Shown here: piece by piece, positions 18,240 through 26,837 of the stretch
Layout: every line of letters begins with the position of its first letter
Numbering within the stretch: the stretch's first letter is position 1
Source of the DNA: Thermohalobaculum sp039816045
GTDB taxonomy: Bacteria > Pseudomonadota > Alphaproteobacteria > Rhodobacterales > Rhodobacteraceae
NCBI GenBank assembly: GCA_039816045.1
Contig: JBCBYB010000008.1
Coordinates: 75,411-139,410, forward strand
Direction of reading: 5' to 3'
DNA length: 64,000 nt
The notes under the pieces: model-generated
Databases searched by the model: none
Told to the model about the DNA's origin: nothing
What the model saw: the letters and a program-made list of their open reading frames with translations, nothing else
Made by a program: the position numbers and the translations under genes

Positions 18240-19259
18240 TTAGCCCCGGATCGCCTTCAGCAGCACATCGACATTGGCCGGGTCCGCTTCCGGCGTGATC
18301 CCGTGCCCGAGATTGAAGATATAGGGATGCCCATCCATCGTCTCGACCAGGCGCTTGGCTGTGTCTGCAAGCGGTTGGCCGCCCGTGATCATCAGCATCG
18401 GGTCAAGGTTCCCCTGGAGTGCAACCTTTGGCATGGCTTCGCGAGCCCAGTCGAGCGGCACAGACGTGTCGAGTGCAACGCTGTCTACCCCCGTCTCCGA
18501 CGCGAACCGCACAGTGGAGCCACCGGACCCCCGGGGAAACCCGATCACAGGAATGCCGGGGTGGCGCGCCTTGAGGGCGGCCGTAATCTTACGCGCAGGT
18601 TCGATCGAAAACCGCCAGAACATATCCGGCGCCAGCGCACCCGCCCAGCTGTCAAAGATCTTGATGACCTCGGCACCTGCATCCACCTGGCGCGAGAGAT
18701 AGTGGATGGTCGCCTCGGTGATCCGGTCGATCAACTGCGCGAAGCCTTCGGTGTCGGTATACATAAAGCGCCGCGCAGGCCCTTGATCCGGCGTTCCGCG
18801 TCCGGCGACCATATAGGTGGCGACAGTCCAAGGTGCACCAGAAAACCCGATCAGCGTGGTCTCTGCCGGCAGGGACGTCGAGAGCCGTGCGACCGTCTCA
18901 TAAACCGGCTCGAGGATCGCATCCAGCTCGTCCACGGGCTTGAGGGAACCGAGCGCCGTTCGGTCCTCCATCGGGTTCAGCCTCGGCCCCTCACCGACCA
19001 CAAACGTAAGCTCGCGCCCCATCGCGTGTGGAATGAGCAGGATATCGGCAAAGAGAATGGCAGCGTCGAAGCCATAGCGCCGGATCGGTTGCAGCGTTAC
19101 CTCTTCAGCCAACTCCGGATTGTAGCAGAGGTCGAGGAAGGAGCCTGCCTTCGCGCGCGTCTCGCGGTACTCGGGCAGATACCGTCCTGCCTGCCTCATT
19201 AGCCATACTGGCGGCGGTGAGACCGGGTTTCCGGCCAGCACAGAGAGAACCGATTTCAT
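18240..19259 (-). CDS. hemE: Uroporphyrinogen decarboxylase
   Basis: 339 aa. It decarboxylates the four acetate side chains of uroporphyrinogen III to give coproporphyrinogen III. The signature WLMRQAGRYLPEYRETR is near residue 20 and GFSGAPWTVATYM is mid-protein. ATG 19259 gives MKSVLSVLAG; longer in-frame extensions would run into the intergenic region with DnaA-like boxes and are not family-like. In Caulobacter and relatives hemE borders the replication origin, as it seems to here. Confidence 0.97.
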   Translation of the reverse strand: MKSVLSVLAGNPVSPPPVWLMRQAGRYLPEYRETRAKAGSFLDLCYNPELAEEVTLQPIRRYGFDAAILFADILLIPHAMGRELTFVVGEGPRLNPMEDRTALGSLKPVDELDAILEPVYETVARLSTSLPAETTLIGFSGAPWTVATYMVAGRGTPDQGPARRFMYTDTEGFAQLIDRITEATIHYLSRQVDAGAEVIKIFDSWAGALAPDMFWRFSIEPARKITAALKARHPGIPVIGFPRGSGGSTVRFASETGVDSVALDTSVPLDWAREAMPKVALQGNLDPMLMITGGQPLADTAKRLVETMDGHPYIFNLGHGITPEADPANVDVLLKAIRG

Positions 19260-19643
19260 GAAAGCCCTCGGAAAGATTCTTAAAAGGAGTCTTAAAAGGA
19301 TGATGGACTCTGAGGAACCCTGAAATCCGGGGATACCCGGGATTGTTGCTTGGTGCACAGGGATATCCACAGAAATATCCGCCCGTCCGGTGGCCTCTCA
19401 GCTCTTGTTCACAGCCAAATAGTTAATAAGATTCAATAAGTTGGCCGTGGAAATGTGTTCCAGAAGCAACAGACTGCCTGGTGGGCAAGCGAATCCTGTG
19501 GGAAAAACCTTTCAGAAATTCACACCTTAGTAACCTTTGTCCTTGTCCACAGCCCGAGGGTGGACCTCTCCCGGCCTCCCCGCTATTCCCGTTATCCACA
19601 AGCGGGCAATCGCCACGCAACAACGTCTCTCTAGGCCATTCGG
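19260..19643. other. Candidate chromosomal replication origin (oriC)
   Basis: A 384-bp gene-free stretch between divergent hemE and the PPDK regulator gene. Five 9-mers match TTWTNCACA with at most one mismatch: ATATCCACA 19363-19371, TTGTTCACA 19405-19413, TTTCCCACA on the minus strand at 19497-19505, TTGTCCACA 19543-19551 and a perfect TTATCCACA at 19592-19600. An AT-rich patch (19415-19442) contains a one-mismatch IHF-like site at 19431-19443. CTTAAAAGGA is tandemly repeated at 19279-19288 and 19291-19300. Genes are almost all minus-strand to the left and plus-strand for 3.5 kb to the right, as around a bidirectional origin. hemE-adjacent origins are established in Caulobacter. No parS palindrome or dnaA gene was seen. 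Confidence 0.65.
19279..19300. repeat. Tandem 10-bp direct repeat CTTAAAAGGA
   Basis: Two exact copies of CTTAAAAGGA are separated by GT (12-bp period), 20 bp upstream of the hemE start. The two TTAA cores are 8 bp apart, close to but not the TTAA-N7-TTAA spacing of CtrA sites. Confidence 0.7.
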
Positions 19644-20468
19644 ATGAGTGAAAGTCACCACGTCCACCTCATCTCGGACTCGACCGGCGAGACCCTGAAC
19701 GCGATGGCTCGGGCAACCATCGCCCATTTCAACGAGATCAAGGTATCGCTGCACACCACCATAATGGTGCGCTCATCCCAAGAGCTTGAGAATGCCATGG
19801 CCAAGCTCCGGCAGAACCCGGGGATGGTGTGCTACACACTCACAGATCGAGATTTGCGCAACCGGCTGGAGCGGGAGTGTGCGGCGCTGAGCGTTGTTTC
19901 CATTGCGCCTCTGGATCCGCTGTTCGCTCGGCTCAGCGATGTCTTTGGCCAGACGCCGGGGCCGGGGGTCGGGCTCCAGTATCAGTTGAACAGCGCCTAT
20001 TTCGAGCGGATCGCCGCCCTCGATTTTGCGATGGCGCATGATGATGGGGCGCTCAGCACGCGGCTCAAGCGAGCGGATGTGATCCTGACTGGGGTCAGTC
20101 GGACTTCAAAAACCCCGACCTGCATTTATCTCGCTCATCGGGGGGTGAAGGCAGCCAACGTCCCCCTCGTGCCCGGGCGGGACCCGGATCCGGCCTTCTT
20201 TGAGGCTTTGGCCGATGGAGTGCCCGCCGTTGGTCTCACGGCGAATCCTTCGCGGCTGGCGCAGATCCGGAGCGAGCGGCTGGAAACGCTGGGTGACCGC
20301 ACGCCGGATTATGCCGAGCTCGACCAGGTGCGAACCGAGGTGACCGAGGCGCGGTTGTTCTTTGATCGCCATGCGATCCCCGTGATCGATGTCACACGAC
20401 GCTCGATCGAAGAGACAGCGGCAGCCATTCTGGCCACTCTGCAAACGATCGAAGGCGCACGTCCGTGA
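19644..20468 (+). CDS. Pyruvate, phosphate dikinase/PEP synthase regulatory protein (DUF299)
   Basis: 274 aa. A bifunctional ADP-dependent kinase/Pi-dependent pyrophosphorylase that switches PPDK or PEP synthase off and on. The family start HHVHLISDSTGETLNAMARA is present, and the P-loop-like GVSRTSKTPTCIYLAHRG lies near residue 151. It is the first gene of the operon to the right of the putative origin and overlaps maf by GTGA. Confidence 0.95.
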   Translation: MSESHHVHLISDSTGETLNAMARATIAHFNEIKVSLHTTIMVRSSQELENAMAKLRQNPGMVCYTLTDRDLRNRLERECAALSVVSIAPLDPLFARLSDVFGQTPGPGVGLQYQLNSAYFERIAALDFAMAHDDGALSTRLKRADVILTGVSRTSKTPTCIYLAHRGVKAANVPLVPGRDPDPAFFEALADGVPAVGLTANPSRLAQIRSERLETLGDRTPDYAELDQVRTEVTEARLFFDRHAIPVIDVTRRSIEETAAAILATLQTIEGARP

Positions 20469-21058
20469 CCCTGATCCTGGCCAGTGCGAGTGCAGCGCGG
20501 CGAGAGATGCTGGAGGCTGCCGGTGTCGCGGTCGAGGCTGTGCCGGCACGGGTTGATGAGATCGCTGTGAAGGCCGCGATGCTGGCCGAGGAGGCTCCGC
20601 CCCGCGATATCGCGGATTCACTGGCAGAGCTGAAAGCCGTTCGCATTTCTGGCCGGTATCCGGGCCAGCTTGTATTGGGCGCGGATCAGGTGCTCGTCGC
20701 TGGCGGGCGCGTCTTCGACAAACCGCGAGATCTGGCTGAGGCGCGGGCGCACCTGACCACTCTTCGCGGTCAGACGCATCAATTGCTTTCAGCGGCGGTG
20801 ATCGCCCGTGACGGCGCACCACTTTGGCGCCATATTGGCACCGTGCACTTGGTGATGCGGCCGGTGACAGATGCGTTTCTCGACGATTATCTCGCGCGGT
20901 CTGGGGAGGCGATACTGTCCTCGGTCGGTGCCTATCACCTCGAAGGGCTCGGTGCGCAGCTCTTCGCGCGGGTGGATGGGGACTATTTCACCGTCCTTGG
21001 GCTGCCTCTGCTGGAAGTTCTCGGGTTTCTTCGTGCGCAGGGGGTGCTGCTGGAATGA
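20465..21058 (+). CDS. Maf-like nucleoside triphosphate pyrophosphatase
   Basis: 197 aa. The Maf signature LILASASAARREMLEAAGV is at the N-terminus, LGADQVLVAGGRVFDKP follows, and the catalytic SVGAYHLEGLGAQLF block is near residue 155. Maf proteins hydrolyse non-canonical or modified NTPs. The start is GTG overlapping the upstream stop (GTGA), and the stop overlaps aroE by ATGA. Confidence 0.94.
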   Translation: MTLILASASAARREMLEAAGVAVEAVPARVDEIAVKAAMLAEEAPPRDIADSLAELKAVRISGRYPGQLVLGADQVLVAGGRVFDKPRDLAEARAHLTTLRGQTHQLLSAAVIARDGAPLWRHIGTVHLVMRPVTDAFLDDYLARSGEAILSSVGAYHLEGLGAQLFARVDGDYFTVLGLPLLEVLGFLRAQGVLLE

Positions 21059-21882
21059 CAGATGGACCACTTGTCGCCGGTGTGCTCGGTTGGCCGATTG
21101 CCCATTCCAAAAGCCCGGTGCTGTTCGATCACTGGTTCCGCCGCCTTGGCATGCCGGGACGTTATGTTCCTCTGGCTGTGAGGCCTGAAGATTTCGCCGA
21201 GGTTTACGTAGCGTTGCCCAAAGCCGGATTGTGCGGTGTCAACGTCACCCTGCCACACAAGGAGGCGGCCCTGAGTATGGCCGACCAGGCGACCGAGGCG
21301 GCCCGCGCGATAGGTGCGGCCAATATGATCCGCTTCACGCCTGACGGAATCGTTGCAGACAACACCGACGCTTACGGCTTCATCGAGAACCTTCGGGCAG
21401 GGGCGCCGGACTGGAAGGGAGTGGCTGGCCCGGCTGTCGTGCTCGGGGCCGGCGGGGCGTGCCGCGCGGTGCTGCACGCGCTCCTGGCTGCTGCGGCGCC
21501 AGAGATCCGCCTCACCAACCGCACGCGCGCAAAGGCGGAGATCCTGGCCACGGCGTTCGGAGACCGCGTCCACGTGTTCGACTGGTCGGATCGGGTAGAT
21601 GCGGTGTCGGGCGCGGCGCTCATCGTCAACACAACAAGCCTCGGGATGGCTGGTCATCCTCCCTTAGAACTTCCCCTCGAGGGCGCGGCAGAGGGGGCGG
21701 TGGCCACGGATATCGTCTACGTGCCTCTTGAGACACCCTTCCTGACGGCTGCCCGTGAGCACGGGCTTGCCACAGTCGACGGCCTTGGGATGTTGCTCCA
21801 CCAGGCACGACCGGCCTTCAAGGCCTGGTTCGGCGAGGACCCGCCAGTGGACGACGCGTTGCGTGCTGCATGCCTCGCATGA
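21055..21882 (+). CDS. aroE: Shikimate dehydrogenase (NADP+)
   Basis: 275 aa. It reduces 3-dehydroshikimate in the chorismate pathway. Substrate-binding motifs GWPIAHSKSPVLFDHWF and VNVTLPHKEAAL (catalytic Lys) are followed by the NADP loop VLGAGGACRAVLHAL and the C-terminal DGLGMLLHQARPAF. ATG 21055 overlaps the maf stop. It is translationally coupled to coaE through ATGA at 21879-21882. Confidence 0.96.
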   Translation: MTDGPLVAGVLGWPIAHSKSPVLFDHWFRRLGMPGRYVPLAVRPEDFAEVYVALPKAGLCGVNVTLPHKEAALSMADQATEAARAIGAANMIRFTPDGIVADNTDAYGFIENLRAGAPDWKGVAGPAVVLGAGGACRAVLHALLAAAAPEIRLTNRTRAKAEILATAFGDRVHVFDWSDRVDAVSGAALIVNTTSLGMAGHPPLELPLEGAAEGAVATDIVYVPLETPFLTAAREHGLATVDGLGMLLHQARPAFKAWFGEDPPVDDALRAACLA

Positions 21883-22475
21883 TCCGCCTGGCGCTCACCG
21901 GCTCCATCGGGATGGGGAAGTCTACGACCGCCCAGATGTTCGCCCGCCGTGGTGTCGCGGTCTGGGACGCGGATGATGCAGTCCACCGGCTCTATGGCCC
22001 TCAGGGTACTGGAGCTGCGGCCATTGCGATGCTCGCACCCGCTGCGGTCGGGCCGGATGGGGTGGACCGGGCCAAGCTGCGGGAGGCTATCCTGGCAGAC
22101 GCAACGCTGTTGCCCAGGATCGAGGCATTGATCCATCCGTTGGTGGCTGAGGACCGGGACGCTTTCCACAAAGAAGAAGAGATAAAGGGCTCGGCCGTTA
22201 CCCTTTGCGATATTCCGCTGCTCTTCGAGATCGGTGCGCAGGACGACTTCGACCATGTGGTGGTCGTATCGGCATCCGCAGAGGTTCAGCGCGCCCGCGT
22301 TTTTGCGCGTCAGGGGATGACGGAGGCCGCGTTCGAAGCCATTCTCGCCAAACAGATCCCCGATGCGGAAAAGCGCGCGCGCGCGGATTTCGTGATCGAC
22401 ACCGCTGCGGGCTTGGAGGCGGCTGAGCGCCAAGTTGATGCGGTCCTGCAAGCCATAGGAGCGAGCGATGCGTGA
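21879..22475 (+). CDS. coaE: Dephospho-CoA kinase
   Basis: 198 aa. It performs the last step of CoA synthesis. The P-loop GSIGMGKST starts near residue 8, followed by VWDADDAVHRLYGP and the CDIPLLFEIGAQDDFDHVVVV block. ATG 21879 is chosen because it forms the ATGA overlap seen across this operon; an in-frame start three codons earlier is possible. It overlaps dnaQ by 8 bp. Confidence 0.95.
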   Translation: MIRLALTGSIGMGKSTTAQMFARRGVAVWDADDAVHRLYGPQGTGAAAIAMLAPAAVGPDGVDRAKLREAILADATLLPRIEALIHPLVAEDRDAFHKEEEIKGSAVTLCDIPLLFEIGAQDDFDHVVVVSASAEVQRARVFARQGMTEAAFEAILAKQIPDAEKRARADFVIDTAAGLEAAERQVDAVLQAIGASDA

Positions 22476-23169
22476 AATCGTAATGGATACGGAGACGACA
22501 GGCCTCGACCCTGAGGACGGGCACCGCATTGTCGAGATCGCCGGCGTCGAATTGATGAACACCCTGCCGACGGGGCGCGTCTATCATCAGTACATCAACC
22601 CGGAGCGCTCAATGCCTCCGGATGCCTTTCAGGTTCACGGGCTCGGGGATGATTTCCTGCGCGATAAGCCGGTCTTTGCAGACGTCGTAGAGGCGTTTCT
22701 CGCCTTTATCGGTGACACGCCGCTGGTGATCCATAATGCGGCCTTCGATATGCGGATGATCAATGCGGAGCTGACCCGACTTGGTCGTAGGGCCTTGCCC
22801 AACCAGCAGGCAATCGACACGCTTGCCATGGTGAAACGGGCGTTTCCGGGGGCGCAGGCAAACCTCGATGCGCTTTGCCGGCGCTTCGGGGTCGACAACA
22901 GCGGGCGTGAGAAGCACGGAGCCTTGTTGGACTGCGAGCTGCTCGCGGAGGTCTACCTCGAGCTACAGGGAGGTCGGCAGCGCGGCTTTGAGTTGGGTGC
23001 AGCGCAGGCCGAAAAGGTGATCGCAGACGCCGGTCACCACAGCCAAGGAGCAGCGAAACCCCGTCCGGCGCCCTTGCCCTCGCGTCTCTCAGAGGCCGAG
23101 ACGGAGGCGCATGCGGCTTTTGTGGCCGAACTCGGCGATGGGGCGCTTTGGACCACCACCGCCGAATAG
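22468..23169 (+). CDS. dnaQ: DNA polymerase III epsilon subunit (3'-5' exonuclease)
   Basis: 233 aa, the proofreading subunit of the replicative polymerase. DEDDh exonuclease motifs are all present: DTETTGLDPEDGHRIVEIAG (Exo I), VIHNAAFDMRMIN (Exo II) and REKHGALLDCELLAEVY (Exo III). The C-terminal tail (about 175-233) would bind the alpha subunit. It is the last gene of the overlapping operon. Confidence 0.97.
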   Translation: MREIVMDTETTGLDPEDGHRIVEIAGVELMNTLPTGRVYHQYINPERSMPPDAFQVHGLGDDFLRDKPVFADVVEAFLAFIGDTPLVIHNAAFDMRMINAELTRLGRRALPNQQAIDTLAMVKRAFPGAQANLDALCRRFGVDNSGREKHGALLDCELLAEVYLELQGGRQRGFELGAAQAEKVIADAGHHSQGAAKPRPAPLPSRLSEAETEAHAAFVAELGDGALWTTTAE

Positions 23170-23179
23170 TGCGAGCCCG

Positions 23180-23701
23180 TCAGGCCTGGGGCACCTCAGG
23201 CGCGTCGCCAGCGCCGTTTTCGGCCTGTTGTTTGGCCCGTGCCTGCTCAAGCCGCTGTTTGTAGAGTGCGGCGAAGTCCACATTGTCGAGCATCACCGGT
23301 GGATAGCCACCGTCCCGCGTGACGTCGGCCAGGACCCGGCGCGCAAAAGGCAGCAACTGCCGCGGGCACTCGATGAACAAGAACGGATGCAGATGCTGCT
23401 GCTGCACGTTCGACAGCACGAAAACCCCTGCATAGTCGAGCTCGACCAGGAACCGCGTCTTTTCCTCGGACGTCGCCTTTGCGTTGATCTTCATGTTGAC
23501 CTGATAACGGTCTTCGCCAAGGGATTTGGCGTCCATCCCGACATTGACGCTGATCTCGGGATTGCCCTTTGTCAGCGACCCTTCCATCACCGCCACGTTC
23601 TCGAAAGACAGATCCCGGGTAAAATGGCCGAGCATCCGCGCAGTCGGCGGGTTCTCGAGATCAATGCCGGTATTGGCCATCTGGCTGGTGGTGTCGCTCA
23701 T
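23180..23701 (-). CDS. secB: Protein-export chaperone SecB
   Basis: 173 aa, slightly longer than the enterobacterial form. It holds preproteins unfolded for SecA. Family blocks YVRDLSFENV-like (FTRDLSFENVAVM), VFVLSNVQQQHLHPFLFIE and CPRQLLPFARRVLADVTRDGG are clear. An Ala/Gln/Glu-rich tail follows. It is convergent with dnaQ, with 10 bp between the stops. Confidence 0.97.
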   Translation of the reverse strand: MSDTTSQMANTGIDLENPPTARMLGHFTRDLSFENVAVMEGSLTKGNPEISVNVGMDAKSLGEDRYQVNMKINAKATSEEKTRFLVELDYAGVFVLSNVQQQHLHPFLFIECPRQLLPFARRVLADVTRDGGYPPVMLDNVDFAALYKQRLEQARAKQQAENGAGDAPEVPQA

Positions 23702-23774
23702 CGGACGGTTCCTCTCATGCGTATGCCGCGCGTTGGAGGCCGGGTATCAGATCGGTCGGAGACGGGCAATGGCG

Positions 23775-24260
23775 TCAGGATTGCGGCGGGCGGTTTTCGG
23801 GGCGCGGCGGTTGCTCCGGGTCAGGTGTGACGTCCACATAATCCGCGTCAACCGTCGTCTGTCCGCGCCTTTCTGTGGGGCCCTGATGCATGGGCCCTGC
23901 CTGCATCGACAAGACCGAGATCCGACCGGCGAGGCTCTTGATCAGCGCAGCGCGGACTGCGGGAACCAACAGCAGAAATCCAACCGTGTCCGTAAAGAAG
24001 CCAGGCGTCAGCATCAAAACGCCCGCGATCAGGATCATCGCCCCATGGGCAAGCGTGCCGCTCGGGTCCTCTCCCACCGCCATCCGCCGCTGGAGCTCGT
24101 TCATAGCGGCGAATCCCTGGGAGCGCAGCAAAATGCCCCCTGCGACGGCGGTGGCGATCACAATCGCGATGGTGGGCCACAATCCGATCGCTCCGCCGAC
24201 CTCGATGAACAAGGCGATCTCGATGATCGGTACCGCAATAAGCGCCACAAAGAGCCACAT
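23775..24260 (-). CDS. fxsA: FxsA family membrane protein
   Basis: 161 aa with an N-terminal hydrophobic hairpin (MWLFVALIAVPIIEIALFIE, TIAIVIATAVAGGILLRSQG) and a second pair (GAMILIAGVLMLTPGFFTD, TVGFLLLVPAVRAAL). The conserved LTPGFFTDTVGFLLL block identifies FxsA, known in E. coli for easing phage T7 exclusion by the F plasmid. ATG 24260 gives the family start. It lies head to head with the Tim44-like gene. Confidence 0.92.
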   Translation of the reverse strand: MWLFVALIAVPIIEIALFIEVGGAIGLWPTIAIVIATAVAGGILLRSQGFAAMNELQRRMAVGEDPSGTLAHGAMILIAGVLMLTPGFFTDTVGFLLLVPAVRAALIKSLAGRISVLSMQAGPMHQGPTERRGQTTVDADYVDVTPDPEQPPRPENRPPQS

Positions 24261-24415
24261 GGCCGCATTTTCCCGTCTGTGTCCGTCTCGTTTCGCACCC
24301 AGTAACCCAGTCCGAATAGACTTTGCCCCGTGCACGCCTTACATAAGCCAGCGAATGCACCGACACCACCCGCCGCTCGGGCCGACGGCGGTCCGTGGCA
24401 ACATCGAGAAAGCAG

Positions 24416-25081
24416 ATGGGCACATACAAATTGGTCGAGTTCATCATCCTCTTCGCAATCGCCGCCATTGTGCTTTATCGGCTGCGGTCCGTGATCGGCA
24501 CACGGACGGGCTATGAGCCAACCTCCAACTCAGGAGTTGGCCAGCAGAACGGTGTGGGCCCGGCAGGTCCCGAGGTTGTCGAGGAGGAGGATGAGATCGA
24601 AGCCTCCGCTGTGCGCAATCTCGATGAAGAGACGCGGGACGCTCTGACCGAGATCCGCAAGGTAGAGCAAGACTTTTCGCTTGAAGAGTTCCTGCGGGGC
24701 GCGCGATCTGCCTATGAGATGGTGCTGATGGCCTATGAGGAGGGCGACCGCTCGACCCTGCAGGACCTGCTGACGCCGGATGTTTATCAGGCGTTCGAGA
24801 AGGTGATCCGCTCGCGCGAGGAAGAAGGTCTCCAGGTCGAGGCGCGTTTCATCGGTGTGCGGGATCTGCGTGTCGAGACGATCCGTTTCGACGATGACAC
24901 GGCTGAGGCCGATCTGACCCTGCGCTTTGTCGGTGAGATGATCACTGCGGTGCGCGATGCGGAGAACCGTATTGTCGAGGGAGATCCGAACGAGATCCGG
25001 CGCCAGACCGATGTCTGGACCTTCAGCCGTGTGATGGGCTCCCCGAATCCGAACTGGCTTCTTAGCGCCACCGGCGAGTAA
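24416..25081 (+). CDS. Tim44-like domain membrane protein
   Basis: About 221 aa. One N-terminal TM helix (LVEFIILFAIAAIVLYRLR) is followed by an acidic linker and a C-terminal Tim44/MBA1-type domain (LEEFLRGARSAYEMVLMAYE ... FSRVMGSPNPNWLLSATGE). Alphaproteobacterial TimA proteins are relatives of mitochondrial Tim44 and are thought to act at the inner membrane. ATG 24416 starts right at the membrane helix; a GTG at 24395 would add 7 residues. Confidence 0.9.
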   Translation: MGTYKLVEFIILFAIAAIVLYRLRSVIGTRTGYEPTSNSGVGQQNGVGPAGPEVVEEEDEIEASAVRNLDEETRDALTEIRKVEQDFSLEEFLRGARSAYEMVLMAYEEGDRSTLQDLLTPDVYQAFEKVIRSREEEGLQVEARFIGVRDLRVETIRFDDDTAEADLTLRFVGEMITAVRDAENRIVEGDPNEIRRQTDVWTFSRVMGSPNPNWLLSATGE

Positions 25082-25085
25082 ATCC

Positions 25086-25724
25086 ATGGCCCGGAGGGGC
25101 TCGGGCAAGCCGCCCTCCCGGCTCAGTCCTGAAGACCAGGCGTTGTGGGAGCGGGTTGCGCGCACTGCCCGACCGATGAACAGACGCGTCGCGCCGGGGC
25201 CACAACCGGCGATCTTGCGAGAACCTCCGGCCCCTGTCGAACGGCTCCCAGACAGTGCAGCGCAGGGCCCAGGGCCTGCACGCCTCATCCGGCCGGAAGG
25301 CCGCGCGCTGCCGTCCCACTCAGTGAGCCTTGGCGAGTCGCCCCCAGCCCCGGTTGGCCGCCCCGAGCCTGGGCTCGACCGTCGCACGGCCGAGCGCCTC
25401 CGTCGCGGAGAACGCGCGCCAGATGCCCGCATCGATCTCCACGGAATGACTGCCGAGCGTGCCCATGCCCGGCTCGACGGGTTCATCCGGCAGTCGCTTC
25501 AGGCGGGACTGCGCTGCGTTCTTGTGATCACTGGCAAGGGCGGGCGGGCAGATAGAGGTGAGGACGCGCCCTTTATGAAGCCCGACCGGGGGATCTTGCG
25601 CGATGCGGCTCCGCGCTGGCTGCGGTCCGGTCCCTATCGCGCACGGATTGTCGGGATCTACGAGGCGCATCAACGCCATGGCGGCAGCGGCGCGTTCTAC
25701 GTCTATCTCAAACGGGGTCGCTGA
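25086..25724 (+). CDS. Smr/MutS2-type domain protein
   Basis: 212 aa. About 115 residues of basic, proline-rich low-complexity sequence precede the Smr domain (ARIDLHGMTAERAHARLDGF ... VLVITGKGGR ... GGSGAFYVYLKR). Free-standing Smr proteins are nucleases or ribosome-associated factors; the LDxHG-like motif reads IDLHGM. It starts 4 bp after the Tim44-like gene. In related genomes a lytic transglycosylase gene (mltA) usually sits between these two; here it is absent. Confidence 0.92.
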   Translation: MARRGSGKPPSRLSPEDQALWERVARTARPMNRRVAPGPQPAILREPPAPVERLPDSAAQGPGPARLIRPEGRALPSHSVSLGESPPAPVGRPEPGLDRRTAERLRRGERAPDARIDLHGMTAERAHARLDGFIRQSLQAGLRCVLVITGKGGRADRGEDAPFMKPDRGILRDAAPRWLRSGPYRARIVGIYEAHQRHGGSGAFYVYLKRGR

Positions 25725-25729
25725 GCGGT

Positions 25730-26719
25730 TCAGGCACGCCCTGCCGTGGGGCTTTCTGGGGTCAGCATCAGGCCATAGCGCTCGATAAAGGCAGCCGTCA
25801 GGGCGCGCATCATCTCCGGCCGCACTGTCCGCCTATCGCTTTCCCAGGCGCGCGCCGGATCAGAGGTGGTGACCGCCTCGTAACAAGGGAAATAATCGAC
25901 AGATGGCGTCGCTGCGGCCACCTGGGTCGCCGCAGCGTGCAACGTGCTCTTGGCGGTCTGGGTTGCGACGATAATGTCTTCGGGGCCGTATGTGCGCTCG
26001 AGGGGCACGGGCGAGACTGCGATCACGATCTTCAGTTTCGGGTTCTCTCCGTTGAGGACAGAACAAGCCGCCTTTAAATGTGCCAGCACCTCTTCGAACA
26101 GCACGGGGCGGAAGCTGAAGCGGTCGGGATCAGTCCGGTAAATCCGCTTGAGTGGTGGACCGTTCAGCGCCAACCTCGTGCGCCGGTCGAACCAAACCTC
26201 GGTGGTGCTGAGTGTGATGACCACCAGATCGGCACGAAACGCCCGGGCGAAATAGGCCGACACACCCTCCCGTCGCCGCATGATCGTGTTCATGTCACCC
26301 GCTGGCGCCAACTCATGCAGCCCTGGATCCACATAGGCGCCACCGTGACTGAGCAGAAACTCACGTGGGAAATCCTCGATCCCCGAGGCCCAGTCCAGTT
26401 CCTGGCGGATCGCGACCGGGTTGTACTTGTTCAGCAGACCCCTGGTCGGGTTGCTGCGAAGCACCGCCAAGGCAGCGGACGGGTCGCGCGAGAGCGTTTG
26501 GACCCCTGCCGCCGCCAGATCCGTCTCCATGCCTCGGGCGAACCTGGAGCCGATATGAAACACCCGAGCGTTGGGCGAAAGCGTGAAGCCAGGACGCGCT
26601 GCTGGCACCACGATCCCTCGGGCGATGCGCGCACTGGCCTTATGCTCGCCTTGGGACCAGCTGTCGAACCCAGCCTGAACCGGCGGGCGCCGTCCACGCT
26701 CGCGGCGGCGGTCGGACAT
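25730..26719 (-). CDS. GSCFA-domain protein (variant GSRFA)
   Basis: 329 aa. The SGNH/GDSL-hydrolase-like GSCFA family is named for its first motif, which here reads HIGSRFARGME: the nucleophile-position Ser is kept and the Cys is Arg (codon AGG). Later blocks (FLLSHGGAYVDPGLHE, LVVITLSTTEVWFD, KIVIAVSPVPLERTYG, VDYFPCYEAVT) fit the family. Members are found near polysaccharide or capsule genes and may deacylate or acylate glycans; that role is inferred. GGAG 8 nt upstream supports ATG 26719. It is convergent with the Smr gene. Confidence 0.82.
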   Translation of the reverse strand: MSDRRRERGRRPPVQAGFDSWSQGEHKASARIARGIVVPAARPGFTLSPNARVFHIGSRFARGMETDLAAAGVQTLSRDPSAALAVLRSNPTRGLLNKYNPVAIRQELDWASGIEDFPREFLLSHGGAYVDPGLHELAPAGDMNTIMRRREGVSAYFARAFRADLVVITLSTTEVWFDRRTRLALNGPPLKRIYRTDPDRFSFRPVLFEEVLAHLKAACSVLNGENPKLKIVIAVSPVPLERTYGPEDIIVATQTAKSTLHAAATQVAAATPSVDYFPCYEAVTTSDPARAWESDRRTVRPEMMRALTAAFIERYGLMLTPESPTAGRA

Positions 26720-26837
26720 GAAACGGGCTCCTCTTCGGGATGGTCCCTTCTGCCAGCCTCACCTTGGGGCACGGGTGACAGGCACATTCGGGCGGTGTTA
26801 GCGTCGCCACGGTGTGGGGTCAATGCAGGGTTGTGCG

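Noticed and set aside
19279..19300. A CtrA binding site made of the two TTAA cores upstream of hemE
   Set aside because: Spacing is 8 bp rather than 7 and the flanking C of TTAAC is missing; kept only as a direct repeat.
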